Shown: positions 1 to 7,822 of the stretch, piece after piece
Layout: the number at the start of each line of letters is the position of its first letter
How positions within the stretch are numbered: the first letter of the stretch is position 1
From: Nitrospirota bacterium
Lineage (GTDB): Bacteria > Nitrospirota > Nitrospiria > Nitrospirales > Nitrospiraceae
DNA: 14,155 bases
Direction of reading: 5' to 3'
Assembly (NCBI GenBank): GCA_016222925.1
Contig: JACRQB010000123.1
Coordinates: 1-14,155 of the forward strand
Notes under the pieces: generated by a model
What the model was told of the DNA's origin: nothing
Databases searched by the model: none
Seen by the model: only the letters and a program-made list of their open reading frames with translations
Program-made: the position numbers and the translations under genes

Positions 1-1
1 G

Positions 2-1726
2 GCCACATCGGATCAGCCGGAACAGGCGGAACGGATGGCCAATGTCACAGCAACAGCCTATCGAGTAGAAAATATCGCCACGCGCAATCGACTTGTCACC
101 GAATCCCGCCGGTTCGTTGAAGAACAGCTGAACAATTTAGAGAAACGTCTCAATGACTCGGAGGAAGCGCTGAGAGCCTTTAAAGAAAAAGAAGGTCAGG
201 TGTTTCTTTCGGACGAAGCCAGAGCGGCGTTGGACACCTTTACGAAACTGGAAGAACAGCATAATGAAGTCTTGCGAAAGCGCGCCGAAGGAGAGCGACA
301 AATCAACGTCTTGAAACGGTCGGATGCCGTCATCGGCAATCAGACCGGACGGATTTTTACGGAAGAACAGAATGCGCTCCTCACGATTCTGAATCAACGA
401 CTGTTAGACCTGATTCAGGAGAGAGATACGCTGCTCATCAATTACACAACAGACCATCCGCAAGTCACGGAACAACAAAAGAAAATAGACAATGTCAAAT
501 CTGAGATGATCCAGGAGCTGAAATCAAAGGTTGCCACTCTGATTGATCGAGAGGACGCCCTTCAAGAACAGCGGGATCATTATCGAAAGCGCTATCTAGG
601 GTACCCGCGTGCGGCAATTCACATGAGTCGATTGGAGCGCGAGGTCAAAGTTAATACGGATCTCCTCGCGACCTTGAAAGCTAAACATCAGGAATTGTTG
701 ATCAAAGGAGCAGAGCGGATTGAAGAAGTGACGATGATCGCCCCAGCCATGACACCCTCAAGCCCCATCAATGCATCGAACATGACATTGAATCTGATGA
801 TTGGAACGCTGATGGGATGCTTCCTCGGTATTGTGTTCGCGTTCGGTCGTGAATCATTTGACACGTCCATAGGAACCATCGAAGGGGTCGAGGAGTTTCT
901 CAAGGTTCCCGTCTTGGGGATTATCCCTCAATTTGACCACAAAGTGCTTAAAGACTTGGCCCAAGAGTCTCTACCTCAGGATGCACCCCCCTCCCTCGTG
1001 GACAATCTATCAAAACTGATTTGCCTCCTGGATCCGAAGTCTGTTTTGTCCGAGAGCCTTCGCTCGCTTCGGACAAACATTCAATTCGCCAGCATGGATC
1101 GTCGAGTCAAATCAGTCATTTTCACGAGCGCCGGCCTAGGGGAGGGCAAGAGTACCTGCGTCATCAATCTGGCGATCACGATGGCTCAAGAGGGTATGAA
1201 GGTGCTGTTGGTAGATGCTGACCTCCGCAAGCCTATCGTCCACCAACGGTTGGGTTTAGACCGGGAACCGGGATTGGTTGATGCCTTGCTCGGGACCACT
1301 TCATGGCGATCGTATGTCCGCTCCGCCACGGATCTTATGCTTGGGACCGTGGGAGTTGATCGAGTCATGAATACCCCTGGATTGGATAACCTTCATGTGC
1401 TCACCAGCGGGTCAGAATCAGGAAACCCGAATGAGTTCTTGAATATCAATAAAATCAAAACGCTGACGTCAGAAATGCAGGAGGACTATGACATCGTGTT
1501 GATCGATACGCCGCCTATTCTTCCTGTAACTGACGCGGTGGCGTTTAGCTCCCGTGTCGATGGGACGATCTTGGTGTACCAGGTCGGTCGAATCGGGCGC
1601 AACGCGCTTAAGCGCGCCAAGTTCTTGCTCGATCATGCCCAGGCGAATGTGCTTGGCGTGGTCTTGACCAATGTGAAGTCGGAAGTGACGCCGGACTACG
1701 GACTGTATCGATACGAGTACAAATAA
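2..1726 (+). CDS. Wzc-type chain-length determinant fused to BY-family tyrosine autokinase (5' partial)
   Basis: Inner-membrane polysaccharide co-polymerase with a cytoplasmic tyrosine autokinase, which in this family controls chain length and export. The frame stays open to the left edge, so the ATG at 35 is probably internal and the first membrane helix is missing. Residues below count from that ATG. A long charged coiled-coil region covers about 20-220 (periplasmic in the family). A proline motif PAMTPSSP lies at 237-244, just before a membrane helix at about 252-272. The kinase domain has a Walker A (SAGLGEGKST, 365-374), Walker A' (VLLVDADLR, 390-398) and Walker B (VLIDTPP, 488-494). The C-terminus is YGLYRYEYK, with Tyr at 555, 558, 560 and 562; this fits the autophosphorylated Tyr cluster but is short. 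Fused co-polymerase plus kinase is the Gram-negative arrangement. The next gene starts 24 bases later. Function is inferred from the domains; sugar specificity cannot be told. Confidence 0.92.
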   Translation, partial: ATSDQPEQAERMANVTATAYRVENIATRNRLVTESRRFVEEQLNNLEKRLNDSEEALRAFKEKEGQVFLSDEARAALDTFTKLEEQHNEVLRKRAEGERQINVLKRSDAVIGNQTGRIFTEEQNALLTILNQRLLDLIQERDTLLINYTTDHPQVTEQQKKIDNVKSEMIQELKSKVATLIDREDALQEQRDHYRKRYLGYPRAAIHMSRLEREVKVNTDLLATLKAKHQELLIKGAERIEEVTMIAPAMTPSSPINASNMTLNLMIGTLMGCFLGIVFAFGRESFDTSIGTIEGVEEFLKVPVLGIIPQFDHKVLKDLAQESLPQDAPPSLVDNLSKLICLLDPKSVLSESLRSLRTNIQFASMDRRVKSVIFTSAGLGEGKSTCVINLAITMAQEGMKVLLVDADLRKPIVHQRLGLDREPGLVDALLGTTSWRSYVRSATDLMLGTVGVDRVMNTPGLDNLHVLTSGSESGNPNEFLNINKIKTLTSEMQEDYDIVLIDTPPILPVTDAVAFSSRVDGTILVYQVGRIGRNALKRAKFLLDHAQANVLGVVLTNVKSEVTPDYGLYRYEYK

Positions 1727-1730
1727 TTCG

Positions 1731-1750
1731 ACAGGAGGAGCCTCCGTGTC
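1731..1750 (+). promoter_or_regulatory. Ribosome binding site of the polymerase gene, inside a small inverted repeat
   Basis: AGGAGG at 1733-1738 lies 12 bases before the ATG at 1751, a strong but somewhat distant Shine-Dalgarno. It sits in a short inverted repeat: GGAG (1734-1737) can pair with CTCC (1742-1745) around a 4-base loop. The stem is only four base pairs, so any masking of the site is speculative. The GTG at 1746 is out of frame with the gene, which supports the ATG. Confidence 0.6.
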
Positions 1751-3133
1751 ATGCAACAAGCAGCCATCAGTCATCAAGATAGCCTGGTTATTGCTGTCCT
1801 GGCCGCTGCCATCGCCTTAGGTCTCACCCTCACGACCCCTACAATGGGCATGCAAGCGGTCGCGGGGTTTCTGATCGTTCTGACGGCCCTTACGTCCGTA
1901 TCCGCTGCGCTCTATCTGCTGATTGCTTCCATGCTGCTATCTCCTGAGGTTGCGATCGGGAAGATCGAAGGGCGTGGTGTGGGCGGGCGAGAGTTGTCAT
2001 TTCGAATGGACGATATCCTCTTAGTCGTCATCGGAGTCAGTTGGTTGGTCAAGAACATCGTCTACCGTGAACTGGCCCTCTTTCGTGAGACACCGCTGAA
2101 CCGCCCCATCGCCGTGTACATGGTGATCTGTGTTGTCTCCACGTTAGTCGGCGTCATCAACGGACATGTGAAACCAACGACCGGGTTTTTCTTTGTCCTC
2201 AAATACTTTGAATATTTTTTTGTATTTTTCATGGTCGTCAATCATGTGCGGTCTCAACAACAGGTCGTACGGCTTGTAGTGGCCCTGCTTGCCGTCGGCC
2301 TTATCGTCAGCTTGTACGCGATTTCCCAAATACCAAGCGGCCAACGTGCCTCAGCGCCATTTGAAGGTGAAATCGGAGAGCCGAATACGTTGGGCGGCTA
2401 TTTAGTGTTCCTGCTGGCCATTATGGCCGGGCTCTTATTGCATGTTCAGTTTGGCCCGATTCGCGTCGCATTGTTGGTGCTCGGCGGGTTTGCCGTCTTG
2501 GCCTTGATGGCCACCTTGTCGCGTTCTTCCTATCTGGCTGGCGCCGTCTTGCTGATGGCGGTCGGGGTGACCCAGTGGAGACGCCCGCGAGTGCTTACCG
2601 TCTTGCTTGTCATCCTGGCATTGGTTCCATTGCTGGCGCCTGCCAATGTGAAACAACGGGTCAACGAAACATTTTTCGGCCGTCAATATGGGGGAGAGAT
2701 CAAAGTGGGTACGGTTGGCCTGGACCTTTCGACGACTGAGCGTTTGAAGTCATGGGCCTATGTTCTCAAAGACTGGGTCCATGATCCTATTCTTGGGCGA
2801 GGCATTACCGGGTATGCATGGGCCGACGCGCAATACGTCAAAATCATCGGAGAGACCGGTCTCGCCGGATTAGGCGCCTTCGGATTCATTATTTACCGTC
2901 TTTGGCGCTGTGCCCGCGAGTCGTTTTTGTCTCAAACCGATCCCTTTGCCAAAGGGTTGGCCCACGGATTTCTGTTGGCTCTCGTCGCCATGCTCGCGCA
3001 TGGGATCGGAGCCAACACCTTCATCATCATCCGTATTATGGAGCCGTTTTGGCTGTGTGCCGGGCTGGTCATGCTACTGCCCACCCTGTCTGGCCAGGCC
3101 GAGCCACGCATCAAGCCACAGGAGGCCTCGTGA
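1751..3133 (+). CDS. Wzy/O-antigen-ligase-like membrane polymerase
   Basis: A 460-residue, very hydrophobic protein with about 12 predicted membrane helices spread over its whole length. Proteins of this type (Wzy/WaaL/ExoQ) join lipid-linked repeat units, or ligate glycans, on the outer face of the inner membrane. Between the later helices is a larger polar loop containing TERLKSWAYVLKDW and HPILGRG-like text (DPILGRGITG), followed by an IIGETGLAGLGAF stretch. This Arg-rich loop followed by an 'ETGL.G' helix is the usual appearance of the Wzy_C/O-antigen ligase family. A preceding RSSYLAG segment also fits. It follows the Wzc-type gene directly, and its stop is overlapped by the next gene. 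The flippase at 5355-6842 supports a role as Wzy rather than as a ligase, but sequence alone does not separate these. Confidence 0.85.
   Translation: MQQAAISHQDSLVIAVLAAAIALGLTLTTPTMGMQAVAGFLIVLTALTSVSAALYLLIASMLLSPEVAIGKIEGRGVGGRELSFRMDDILLVVIGVSWLVKNIVYRELALFRETPLNRPIAVYMVICVVSTLVGVINGHVKPTTGFFFVLKYFEYFFVFFMVVNHVRSQQQVVRLVVALLAVGLIVSLYAISQIPSGQRASAPFEGEIGEPNTLGGYLVFLLAIMAGLLLHVQFGPIRVALLVLGGFAVLALMATLSRSSYLAGAVLLMAVGVTQWRRPRVLTVLLVILALVPLLAPANVKQRVNETFFGRQYGGEIKVGTVGLDLSTTERLKSWAYVLKDWVHDPILGRGITGYAWADAQYVKIIGETGLAGLGAFGFIIYRLWRCARESFLSQTDPFAKGLAHGFLLALVAMLAHGIGANTFIIIRIMEPFWLCAGLVMLLPTLSGQAEPRIKPQEAS
3120..3132 (+). promoter_or_regulatory. Shine-Dalgarno and GTG start that fix the first GT4 gene
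   Basis: AGGAGG at 3120-3125 precedes a GTG at 3130-3132 that overlaps the polymerase stop as GTGA. The frame is open far upstream, but only from here does it read as a glycosyltransferase (MTWFLFCYWYEPD). The 4-base spacing is short but acceptable. Confidence 0.65.
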
Positions 3134-4017
3134 CCTGGTTTCTCTTTTGCTATTGGTATGAGCCGGATGCCCCGCATGATCCGGTCGGACTGGTCCGAAT
3201 CTGGAGGTTAGCCGATACTCTGGCCAAAGTGGGGGACAGGGTGACGGTCTTTCCACCTCGGTATCGGTCGGCATTGATACAACGGGCTTGCGCCGTCATT
3301 CCGATTCATCTGATCCATCTGCGGCTGCTGCGTCCGCTGTCATATGCGTTGGTGTCGTTTCTGTGTGGCCTGATGCGCGCGCTCGTGACAAGGCCGGATA
3401 TCGTGTACTACCGATGGATGGAGAGTCCGCATGCGTTGATCTTAGCCAAATTGCTCGGTGTGCCGTGCGTGTGTGAGGTAAACGGCGAACCGGTTCCTCA
3501 ATGGCCTGGGAACCAGAGAAAGTTTGTGCGTGGCTTCAAGGATCTGCTGGCCCAGCTGGCGTTGAAACGCTGCGATCGCATTGTGGTCCTAACGGAGGGA
3601 TTGCGGACATTGCTTCAGGAGCGCTATGGGATCCCGCTTGAGCGGATCGTCGTCCTTCCCAGTGGAACAGATGTGCAGCGGTTTGCCGAACGAGATGCGG
3701 TGGTCTGTCGCCTGGAACTAGGACTCTTGCCGAATCGTCCATACGTTGGGTTTGTTGGAAGTTTCTATCGATATCAGGGGTTGGCGTGTCTGCTCGATGC
3801 GATGATGGCGGTCAAACAGGTCTGTCCCACGGCTGAGCTTCTCCTGGTAGGGGACGGGGAAGCGATGGAAGACCTAAAGCAGCAGGCCAAGGGGATGGGA
3901 CTGGAGTCGCCAGCGCGATTCCAAGCGTCGTCTCGACATTTACTGAGGATAGTGGTGTGCAGCTTGTCCTGCCGGACGATCCTCGTCTGCTGGCCGAATC
4001 GATTCTTGTTCTGTTGA
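3130..4017 (+). CDS. GT4 glycosyltransferase, N-terminal part of a gene broken by an internal deletion
   Basis: A GT-B fold family 4 glycosyltransferase would transfer a sugar from a nucleotide-sugar donor to the lipid-linked glycan on the cytoplasmic side. From the GTG start, 295 residues are read. The N-terminal domain begins WFLFCYWYEPD. The C-terminal domain starts near YVGFVGSFYRYQGL and includes AELLLVGDGE. The glycosyltransferase character stops at about residue 260-265 (ESPARFQ). The remaining ~30 residues are an out-of-frame tail (ending CWPNRFLFC) before a TGA. The normal continuation is found in another frame (see 3903-4169). Compared with the neighbouring GT4 at 4144-5331, about 50 residues are missing, including the donor-binding 'S.K..EY.AC' region, so the product is most likely inactive. 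The start overlaps the polymerase stop as GTGA. The break could be a real mutation or an assembly error. Confidence 0.75.
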   Translation: MTWFLFCYWYEPDAPHDPVGLVRIWRLADTLAKVGDRVTVFPPRYRSALIQRACAVIPIHLIHLRLLRPLSYALVSFLCGLMRALVTRPDIVYYRWMESPHALILAKLLGVPCVCEVNGEPVPQWPGNQRKFVRGFKDLLAQLALKRCDRIVVLTEGLRTLLQERYGIPLERIVVLPSGTDVQRFAERDAVVCRLELGLLPNRPYVGFVGSFYRYQGLACLLDAMMAVKQVCPTAELLLVGDGEAMEDLKQQAKGMGLESPARFQASSRHLLRIVVCSLSCRTILVCWPNRFLFC

Positions 4018-4169
4018 GCGATCCAGGTCTGTGTGTGGTGTTGGGCAGGCAGGGGCGCCAATTTGTCGAAGAGCGGTTCTCCTGGACGGCGATCGTAGAA
4101 CAACTTCGTCAATACGTCGGCCAAGACCTGGGAGTCATCCGGAATGCGCATTCTCATGTACTGCGATGA
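3903..4169 (+). pseudogene. C-terminal remnant of the broken GT4 glycosyltransferase, shifted frame
   Basis: Read in the frame whose codons begin at 3903, the sequence gives VASAIPSVVSTFTEDSG, then LVLPDDPRLLAESI and RQGRQFVEERFSW, ending near QYVGQDLG. This is the usual end of a GT4 enzyme: the 'PVVAS' strand, the 'lv.pdDp..la..i' helix and the 'G....e.fsW' helix. It has no start of its own with a ribosome site. It is the rest of the gene beginning at 3130, separated by an out-of-frame deletion. By frame arithmetic the lost length is 3n+1 bases, about 150 by comparison with the sister gene. The stop at 4167-4169 overlaps the next gene by 26 bases. With the missing part restored, the gene would have a normal length. 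Confidence 0.72.
3911..3920 (+). repeat. 10-base string at the GT4 deletion junction, also present at 13869-13878
   Basis: CAGCGCGATT occurs here exactly where the reading frame of the GT4 gene breaks, and again where the amidotransferase gene breaks. I found no other copy by eye on the + strand. Both frames read plausibly through it (PARF from the left, ASAI from the right), as expected if the deletion joined two copies of a short direct repeat. Confidence 0.55.
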
Positions 4170-5331
4170 AGACCTCGGGGTGGCGGCCGGTGGTTCACGG
4201 CAAGTGTTGGAACTTGCCAGAGCGCTGGCATCGCGTGGCCATGAGGTCACCTTGTTGGCTCCACAGCCAGAAGGAGGGACGGGAGCCCTTGCTGCCTCGG
4301 ATCAGCTGCACATGCAATTCGTTTCAGTGGTGCGACGAGGAGCACTACGTCCTCTGTCATTTCTCTGGGGCTCAATGCGAGTGATGGCGAAACTCTTACA
4401 AGGTCGGCCTCCGGATGTCTTGCTCTGGTTTGATTCGCCGGGGCAGATGGCACCCCTGTGGGCCCTGAGAAGCAGCACCTGTCCAGTCGTGTATTTCGTG
4501 AATGGACTTCCCGTCGAGGAAGTTCGAGGTGTGTGGCGTCTTCCACCTCTTCGCGGCCTCCTATCCTACGGTCTTCGCCTTGCTTCCAGGAAGGCGACCG
4601 CGTTGGTAAGCGTATGTCCGGAAGTGTTGAGCGGTCTTGGGAAGCTAGAACCTATCAATACGAAGCGATGTTCGGTCATCAGAAATGGAGTTGATCCTGA
4701 CCATTTTTCCCCTCGGTCGCCTGAGAAAAGCAGATCGGAGCTCGGTCTCGTCTCACCGGGACCCTATATTGGGTTCGTCGGTGGATTTTTTCCATGGCAT
4801 GGCCTTGAGACATTGATTGAAGCCATAGCCATCGTCGCCCAGTCGTTCAAGACGGTCCAGTGTCTTCTCGTCGGTGATGGACAAACTAAAAACAGTCTTG
4901 AAGGACTGGTTCGACAGTTACGACTTTCGGCTCACGTTCAATTTTATGGGCGTGCCGACTTCGACATGGTTCCAAAGTGGATTGCAGCTTCGGATGTCTG
5001 TGTTGTGTTGCATCGGCAGACCCGTTCCTACCCCGGTGACTCGATGAAACTTTGGGAATACCTGGCCTGTGCGCGTCCTGTTGTTGCGACAGCGGGGCCA
5101 GGATATGGGGAGACGGTGGAGGCGCTGCATTGTGGTGTCTCGGCCAAGGCCGATGATCCACATGACCTGGCTCGTCAACTGATTCGTCTTTTGGTCAATC
5201 GCAATCTTTGCACACGTATGGGAGAACGGGGGCGAACGGCCGTAGTTCAGCGTCATACCTGGTCGGCGCGAGCTATGCAACTTGAACAGGTTTGCGATCA
5301 CGCGATTGCGGGAATGAAAGCGGTAGCCTAA
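4144..5331 (+). CDS. GT4 glycosyltransferase
   Basis: A complete 395-residue GT-B, family 4 glycosyltransferase, expected to add a sugar to the lipid-linked repeat unit in the cytoplasm. The N-terminus (MRILMYCDEDLG, then AGGSRQVLELA) has the early Rossmann strand and the Gly-rich loop of GT4 enzymes. The C-terminal domain starts around GFVGGF (210-215) and includes CLLVGDGQ. The donor-binding segment DSMKLWEYLACARPVVA contains Lys302 and Glu305. The first Glu of the classic EX7E motif is absent, as in the 'SP.K..E' subgroup, and the usual ACG reads ACA (308-310). The ATG has GGAG at 4131-4134, 9 bases upstream, and overlaps the broken GT4 remnant by 26 bases. It resembles that upstream gene, especially across the start of the C-terminal domain, so the pair may be an old tandem duplication. 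Donor and acceptor sugars are not predictable. Confidence 0.88.
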   Translation: MRILMYCDEDLGVAAGGSRQVLELARALASRGHEVTLLAPQPEGGTGALAASDQLHMQFVSVVRRGALRPLSFLWGSMRVMAKLLQGRPPDVLLWFDSPGQMAPLWALRSSTCPVVYFVNGLPVEEVRGVWRLPPLRGLLSYGLRLASRKATALVSVCPEVLSGLGKLEPINTKRCSVIRNGVDPDHFSPRSPEKSRSELGLVSPGPYIGFVGGFFPWHGLETLIEAIAIVAQSFKTVQCLLVGDGQTKNSLEGLVRQLRLSAHVQFYGRADFDMVPKWIAASDVCVVLHRQTRSYPGDSMKLWEYLACARPVVATAGPGYGETVEALHCGVSAKADDPHDLARQLIRLLVNRNLCTRMGERGRTAVVQRHTWSARAMQLEQVCDHAIAGMKAVA

Positions 5332-5354
5332 ACACGTCACGATGCCGAAAGGTA

Positions 5355-6842
5355 ATGGTTGGCTTGTCAGCGATGAACATCCAGGATTCTGAATCGAGTC
5401 CGTTACGTTTACGCCATCGGATTCTCCGAGCCGGTTGGTGGACTGGAGGGGGATTTGTACTCGATAAAGTGATCGCGGCTGTCCAATTGGCAGTACTGGT
5501 AAGAATTTTGACTCCCGCTGATTTCGGTGTGATGGCAGCATCTGCCGCCATATTGCTGATGATGCTCACGATCAGTGAGCTGGGGCTGGACTCGGCACTT
5601 ATTGCCAAAGAGGTTGTCAGCGACGATGACCTTGCCGCGGCCTGGACACTGTCGGTCGCCAGAGGGTTCTTGATGGCAACTGGAATCTGGATCATGGCAG
5701 GGATGATCGGTGAAGTCATGCGCATGCCGGCACTGGAGTCTCTGCTGCGAGTCCATGCATGGGCCCTGATCATCCAGGGTGTCCAAAGCCCGGCACTGGC
5801 GCTCATGATGAAGAAGCTCGACTTGCGCCGAAGAGTCGCGATCGACGTCGTCCGGCGCAGCGTTGAAGCAGTCGTGACGATTACGATCGCCATCCTCTAT
5901 CGGACCGTCTGGGCGCTGGTCATCGGACAGCTGATTGGCTTGACGATTGGGAGCCTTCTTTCTTTCCGACTCGCACCGTGCATTCCCTCTTGGTCTCTCA
6001 AGAGATCAGCGCTCTCCTATTTCGTCCGGTACGGCAGACACTTGAATCTAACCACGCTGTGCGCCTTTGGCGTCATGACCGGGGGAGAGCTGGTGATCGG
6101 TCGCCTGCTGGGGCCGGAGTCGTTAGGATTGTATCAGGTGGCACTCGCGATTCCGCTCTTGATCGGGGCTCGTGCTACAGCGCTCATGCAGCAAATCAGC
6201 GTGCCGACTTATGCCGTATTGCAGCAGGATCAACGTGGTGTGATCCGTGTCTTCGATCTGCAGATGGGACTTATCGGGATCGTCTATATTCCGCTTGCCG
6301 TTACGATAGGGGCGTTGGCGCCCATCATGGTCCCGATTGTGTTCGGTACGCAATGGATCGGCATCACCGACTCTCTACGGGTCTTGTGTATGTATTCTGT
6401 GTGCGCTGGTTATGCCAGCGTCATGGCCTCATTACACTATGGCGTGGGACGACCGGATCTTCAGGTGAAAAGTTGGGTTGCGCAATGTGCGTTGTACGTG
6501 ACGATGATCGTTCCAATGACGGTCTCATTCGGAGTGTTCGGCGCCGCAATTTCGCTGACGGCCAGTTTTATGGTGGGCACAGCACTGCAAGCGATGGAAA
6601 CGCGGCGACTTCTTGGTAGGTCGACCGATGAGACGTTTGCATCGCTTGGGCGAACCGGACTTATTGGCCTGGTAGTCGGTGTATTGCTGTGGAATGGAGC
6701 GGGGCTGAATCCTATTGCCATCCCGTGGACGCCGGAGATCCTAGCCATGGCGATGGCCGGAGTATTCGGCTGGTATCTCTGGCGGGTCGAGCGGCCGCGA
6801 CTCCAAATGCTCTGGAACTATCAATCGCAGGCAGGGGTGTAA
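5355..6842 (+). CDS. Wzx-type polysaccharide flippase (MOP superfamily)
   Basis: About 495 residues with roughly 12 or more hydrophobic helices. It resembles the WzxC/polysaccharide-synthesis branch of the MOP exporters, which flip undecaprenyl-linked repeat units across the inner membrane. Family-like text includes LVRILTPADFGVMA near the N-terminus, followed by ISELGLDSALI, and later LLGPESLGLYQVA; these 'R.L.p.dfG' and 'lG...lG.Y..A' signatures are typical. The start is uncertain. I chose the ATG at 5355, leaving 23 bases after the previous stop; GAAAGG at 5347-5352 is rather close to it. An ATG at 5373 is nearly as good. The frame is open back to a TTG at 5292 inside the previous gene, which looks unlikely because residues before 5355 are polar and not family-like. 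The stop overlaps the next start as TAATG. Confidence 0.87.
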   Translation: MVGLSAMNIQDSESSPLRLRHRILRAGWWTGGGFVLDKVIAAVQLAVLVRILTPADFGVMAASAAILLMMLTISELGLDSALIAKEVVSDDDLAAAWTLSVARGFLMATGIWIMAGMIGEVMRMPALESLLRVHAWALIIQGVQSPALALMMKKLDLRRRVAIDVVRRSVEAVVTITIAILYRTVWALVIGQLIGLTIGSLLSFRLAPCIPSWSLKRSALSYFVRYGRHLNLTTLCAFGVMTGGELVIGRLLGPESLGLYQVALAIPLLIGARATALMQQISVPTYAVLQQDQRGVIRVFDLQMGLIGIVYIPLAVTIGALAPIMVPIVFGTQWIGITDSLRVLCMYSVCAGYASVMASLHYGVGRPDLQVKSWVAQCALYVTMIVPMTVSFGVFGAAISLTASFMVGTALQAMETRRLLGRSTDETFASLGRTGLIGLVVGVLLWNGAGLNPIAIPWTPEILAMAMAGVFGWYLWRVERPRLQMLWNYQSQAGV

Positions 6843-7804
6843 TGGCTGATGGTTCTGTCGATCTCTCCATCGCGATTGTGAGTTATAACACCAGAGCGCT
6901 CATGCTCGATTGTCTCAGGGCGGTGTTCGCGTCCGGGGCTGAGGTCCGATTCGAAGTGATCGTCGTCGATAATAACTCTAAAGACGAGACGGTGGAGGCC
7001 ATTCGAACACACTATCCCACAGTACAGATCATCGTGAATCACGAGAACCGAGGTTTCTCAAAAGCCGTCAATCAAGCGTTGGCGGTGAGTGCTGGACGGT
7101 ATGTCCTCATGCTGAACAGCGATACGCAGGTGCGGCGGCAGACAATGGATCGGATGGTGATATGTCTCGATGAAGATCCGGAGGTTGGCGCGGTTGGGTG
7201 CAAACAATGGACGGGGGATGGCCAGCTGTACCAGTCTTGCTTCCCCTTCCCTTCGATCAGGGACCATCTCATCCACGCATCCTTCTTTCAAACCTGTGCT
7301 CCAGCATGGCAAGAGTCCTTGGCGGCAAGGCAGGCCATCGATTGCAGGAAATCACAAGATGTGGACTGGATTAATGGAGCCTGTCTAATGGTCCGGACGG
7401 ATCTCATGAAGGCATGCGGTGGGTTGGATGAAGGCTATTTTATGTATTTTGAAGACGTCGATTTATGCCGAGCCCTTCATCAGCGTGGCTATCACGTTCG
7501 GCACTTGGCTGACGCCGATATCGTGCATCTGATCGGCAAGAGCGGAGAACGGGATCGTGCCAAGCTCAATCTCGTGTGGGAATTTAGCCGTATTCGCTAT
7601 GTGGAACGCCACTTCCATCCTCTGAATCGGTTCATCATGAAAACGTGGATCACCGTCGGTGCCTTCGTGAGATTGGTGCACCGATCGAGCATGGCAGGAG
7701 TGCCGCAGCCTGCCTCGGTCTATTGGTCAGTTGTGCGACGGTTATGGCAGAGGAGCGCAGCGGAAGAGCGACCACAGATAGCTGGAGCGGCAGTGGGGCG
7801 GTAA
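6842..7804 (+). CDS. GT2 glycosyltransferase, rhamnosyltransferase-like
   Basis: A 320-residue GT-A fold family 2 enzyme resembling the WbbL/RfbF rhamnosyltransferase group. It starts with DLSIAIVSYNTR (first Rossmann strand). VDNNSKD at 42-48 is the nucleotide-binding Asp region, followed by NRGFSKAVNQAL. LNSDT (Asp94) is the metal-binding DXD-like site. DWINGACLMVR and YFEDVDLCRAL (Glu204, Asp205, Asp207) match the acceptor/catalytic region of this family. There are no membrane helices, so it acts in the cytoplasm on the lipid-linked glycan. The ATG shares one base with the flippase stop (TAATG), with a purine-rich AGGGG stretch just upstream. The open frame extends back to 6689, but that part lies inside the flippase and does not look like protein. 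Rhamnose specificity is only a family tendency. Confidence 0.88.
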   Translation: MADGSVDLSIAIVSYNTRALMLDCLRAVFASGAEVRFEVIVVDNNSKDETVEAIRTHYPTVQIIVNHENRGFSKAVNQALAVSAGRYVLMLNSDTQVRRQTMDRMVICLDEDPEVGAVGCKQWTGDGQLYQSCFPFPSIRDHLIHASFFQTCAPAWQESLAARQAIDCRKSQDVDWINGACLMVRTDLMKACGGLDEGYFMYFEDVDLCRALHQRGYHVRHLADADIVHLIGKSGERDRAKLNLVWEFSRIRYVERHFHPLNRFIMKTWITVGAFVRLVHRSSMAGVPQPASVYWSVVRRLWQRSAAEERPQIAGAAVGR

Positions 7805-7822
7805 GAGGAGCGATCTGACGTG
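7804..7822 (+). promoter_or_regulatory. Shine-Dalgarno deciding the GTG start of the first methyltransferase
   Basis: AGAGGAG at 7804-7810 lies 9 bases before GTG 7820-7822. No in-frame ATG occurs until well into the protein, so this site fixes the GTG start. Confidence 0.65.

Noticed and set aside
2208..2232. T-rich run (T7 then T5) as a possible slippage site or terminator
   Set aside because: The frame continues normally through it as a Phe-rich membrane helix, and there is no GC-rich stem before it.
2818..3129. Upstream extension of the first GT4 frame into the polymerase gene
   Set aside because: The extension is Arg-rich with no glycosyltransferase character. The GTG at 3130 with AGGAGG upstream explains the start.
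3957..4169. A separate small gene starting at GTG 3957
   Set aside because: The frame is meaningful before 3957 (ASAIPSVVSTF) and matches the end of GT4 enzymes, so it is a remnant of the broken gene rather than an independent gene.
4918..5893. Overlapping reverse-strand open frames of about 200 codons (4918-5541 and 5273-5893)
   Set aside because: They are antisense to the GT4 and flippase genes, have no ribosome site or recognisable domain, and have compositions expected from shadow frames.
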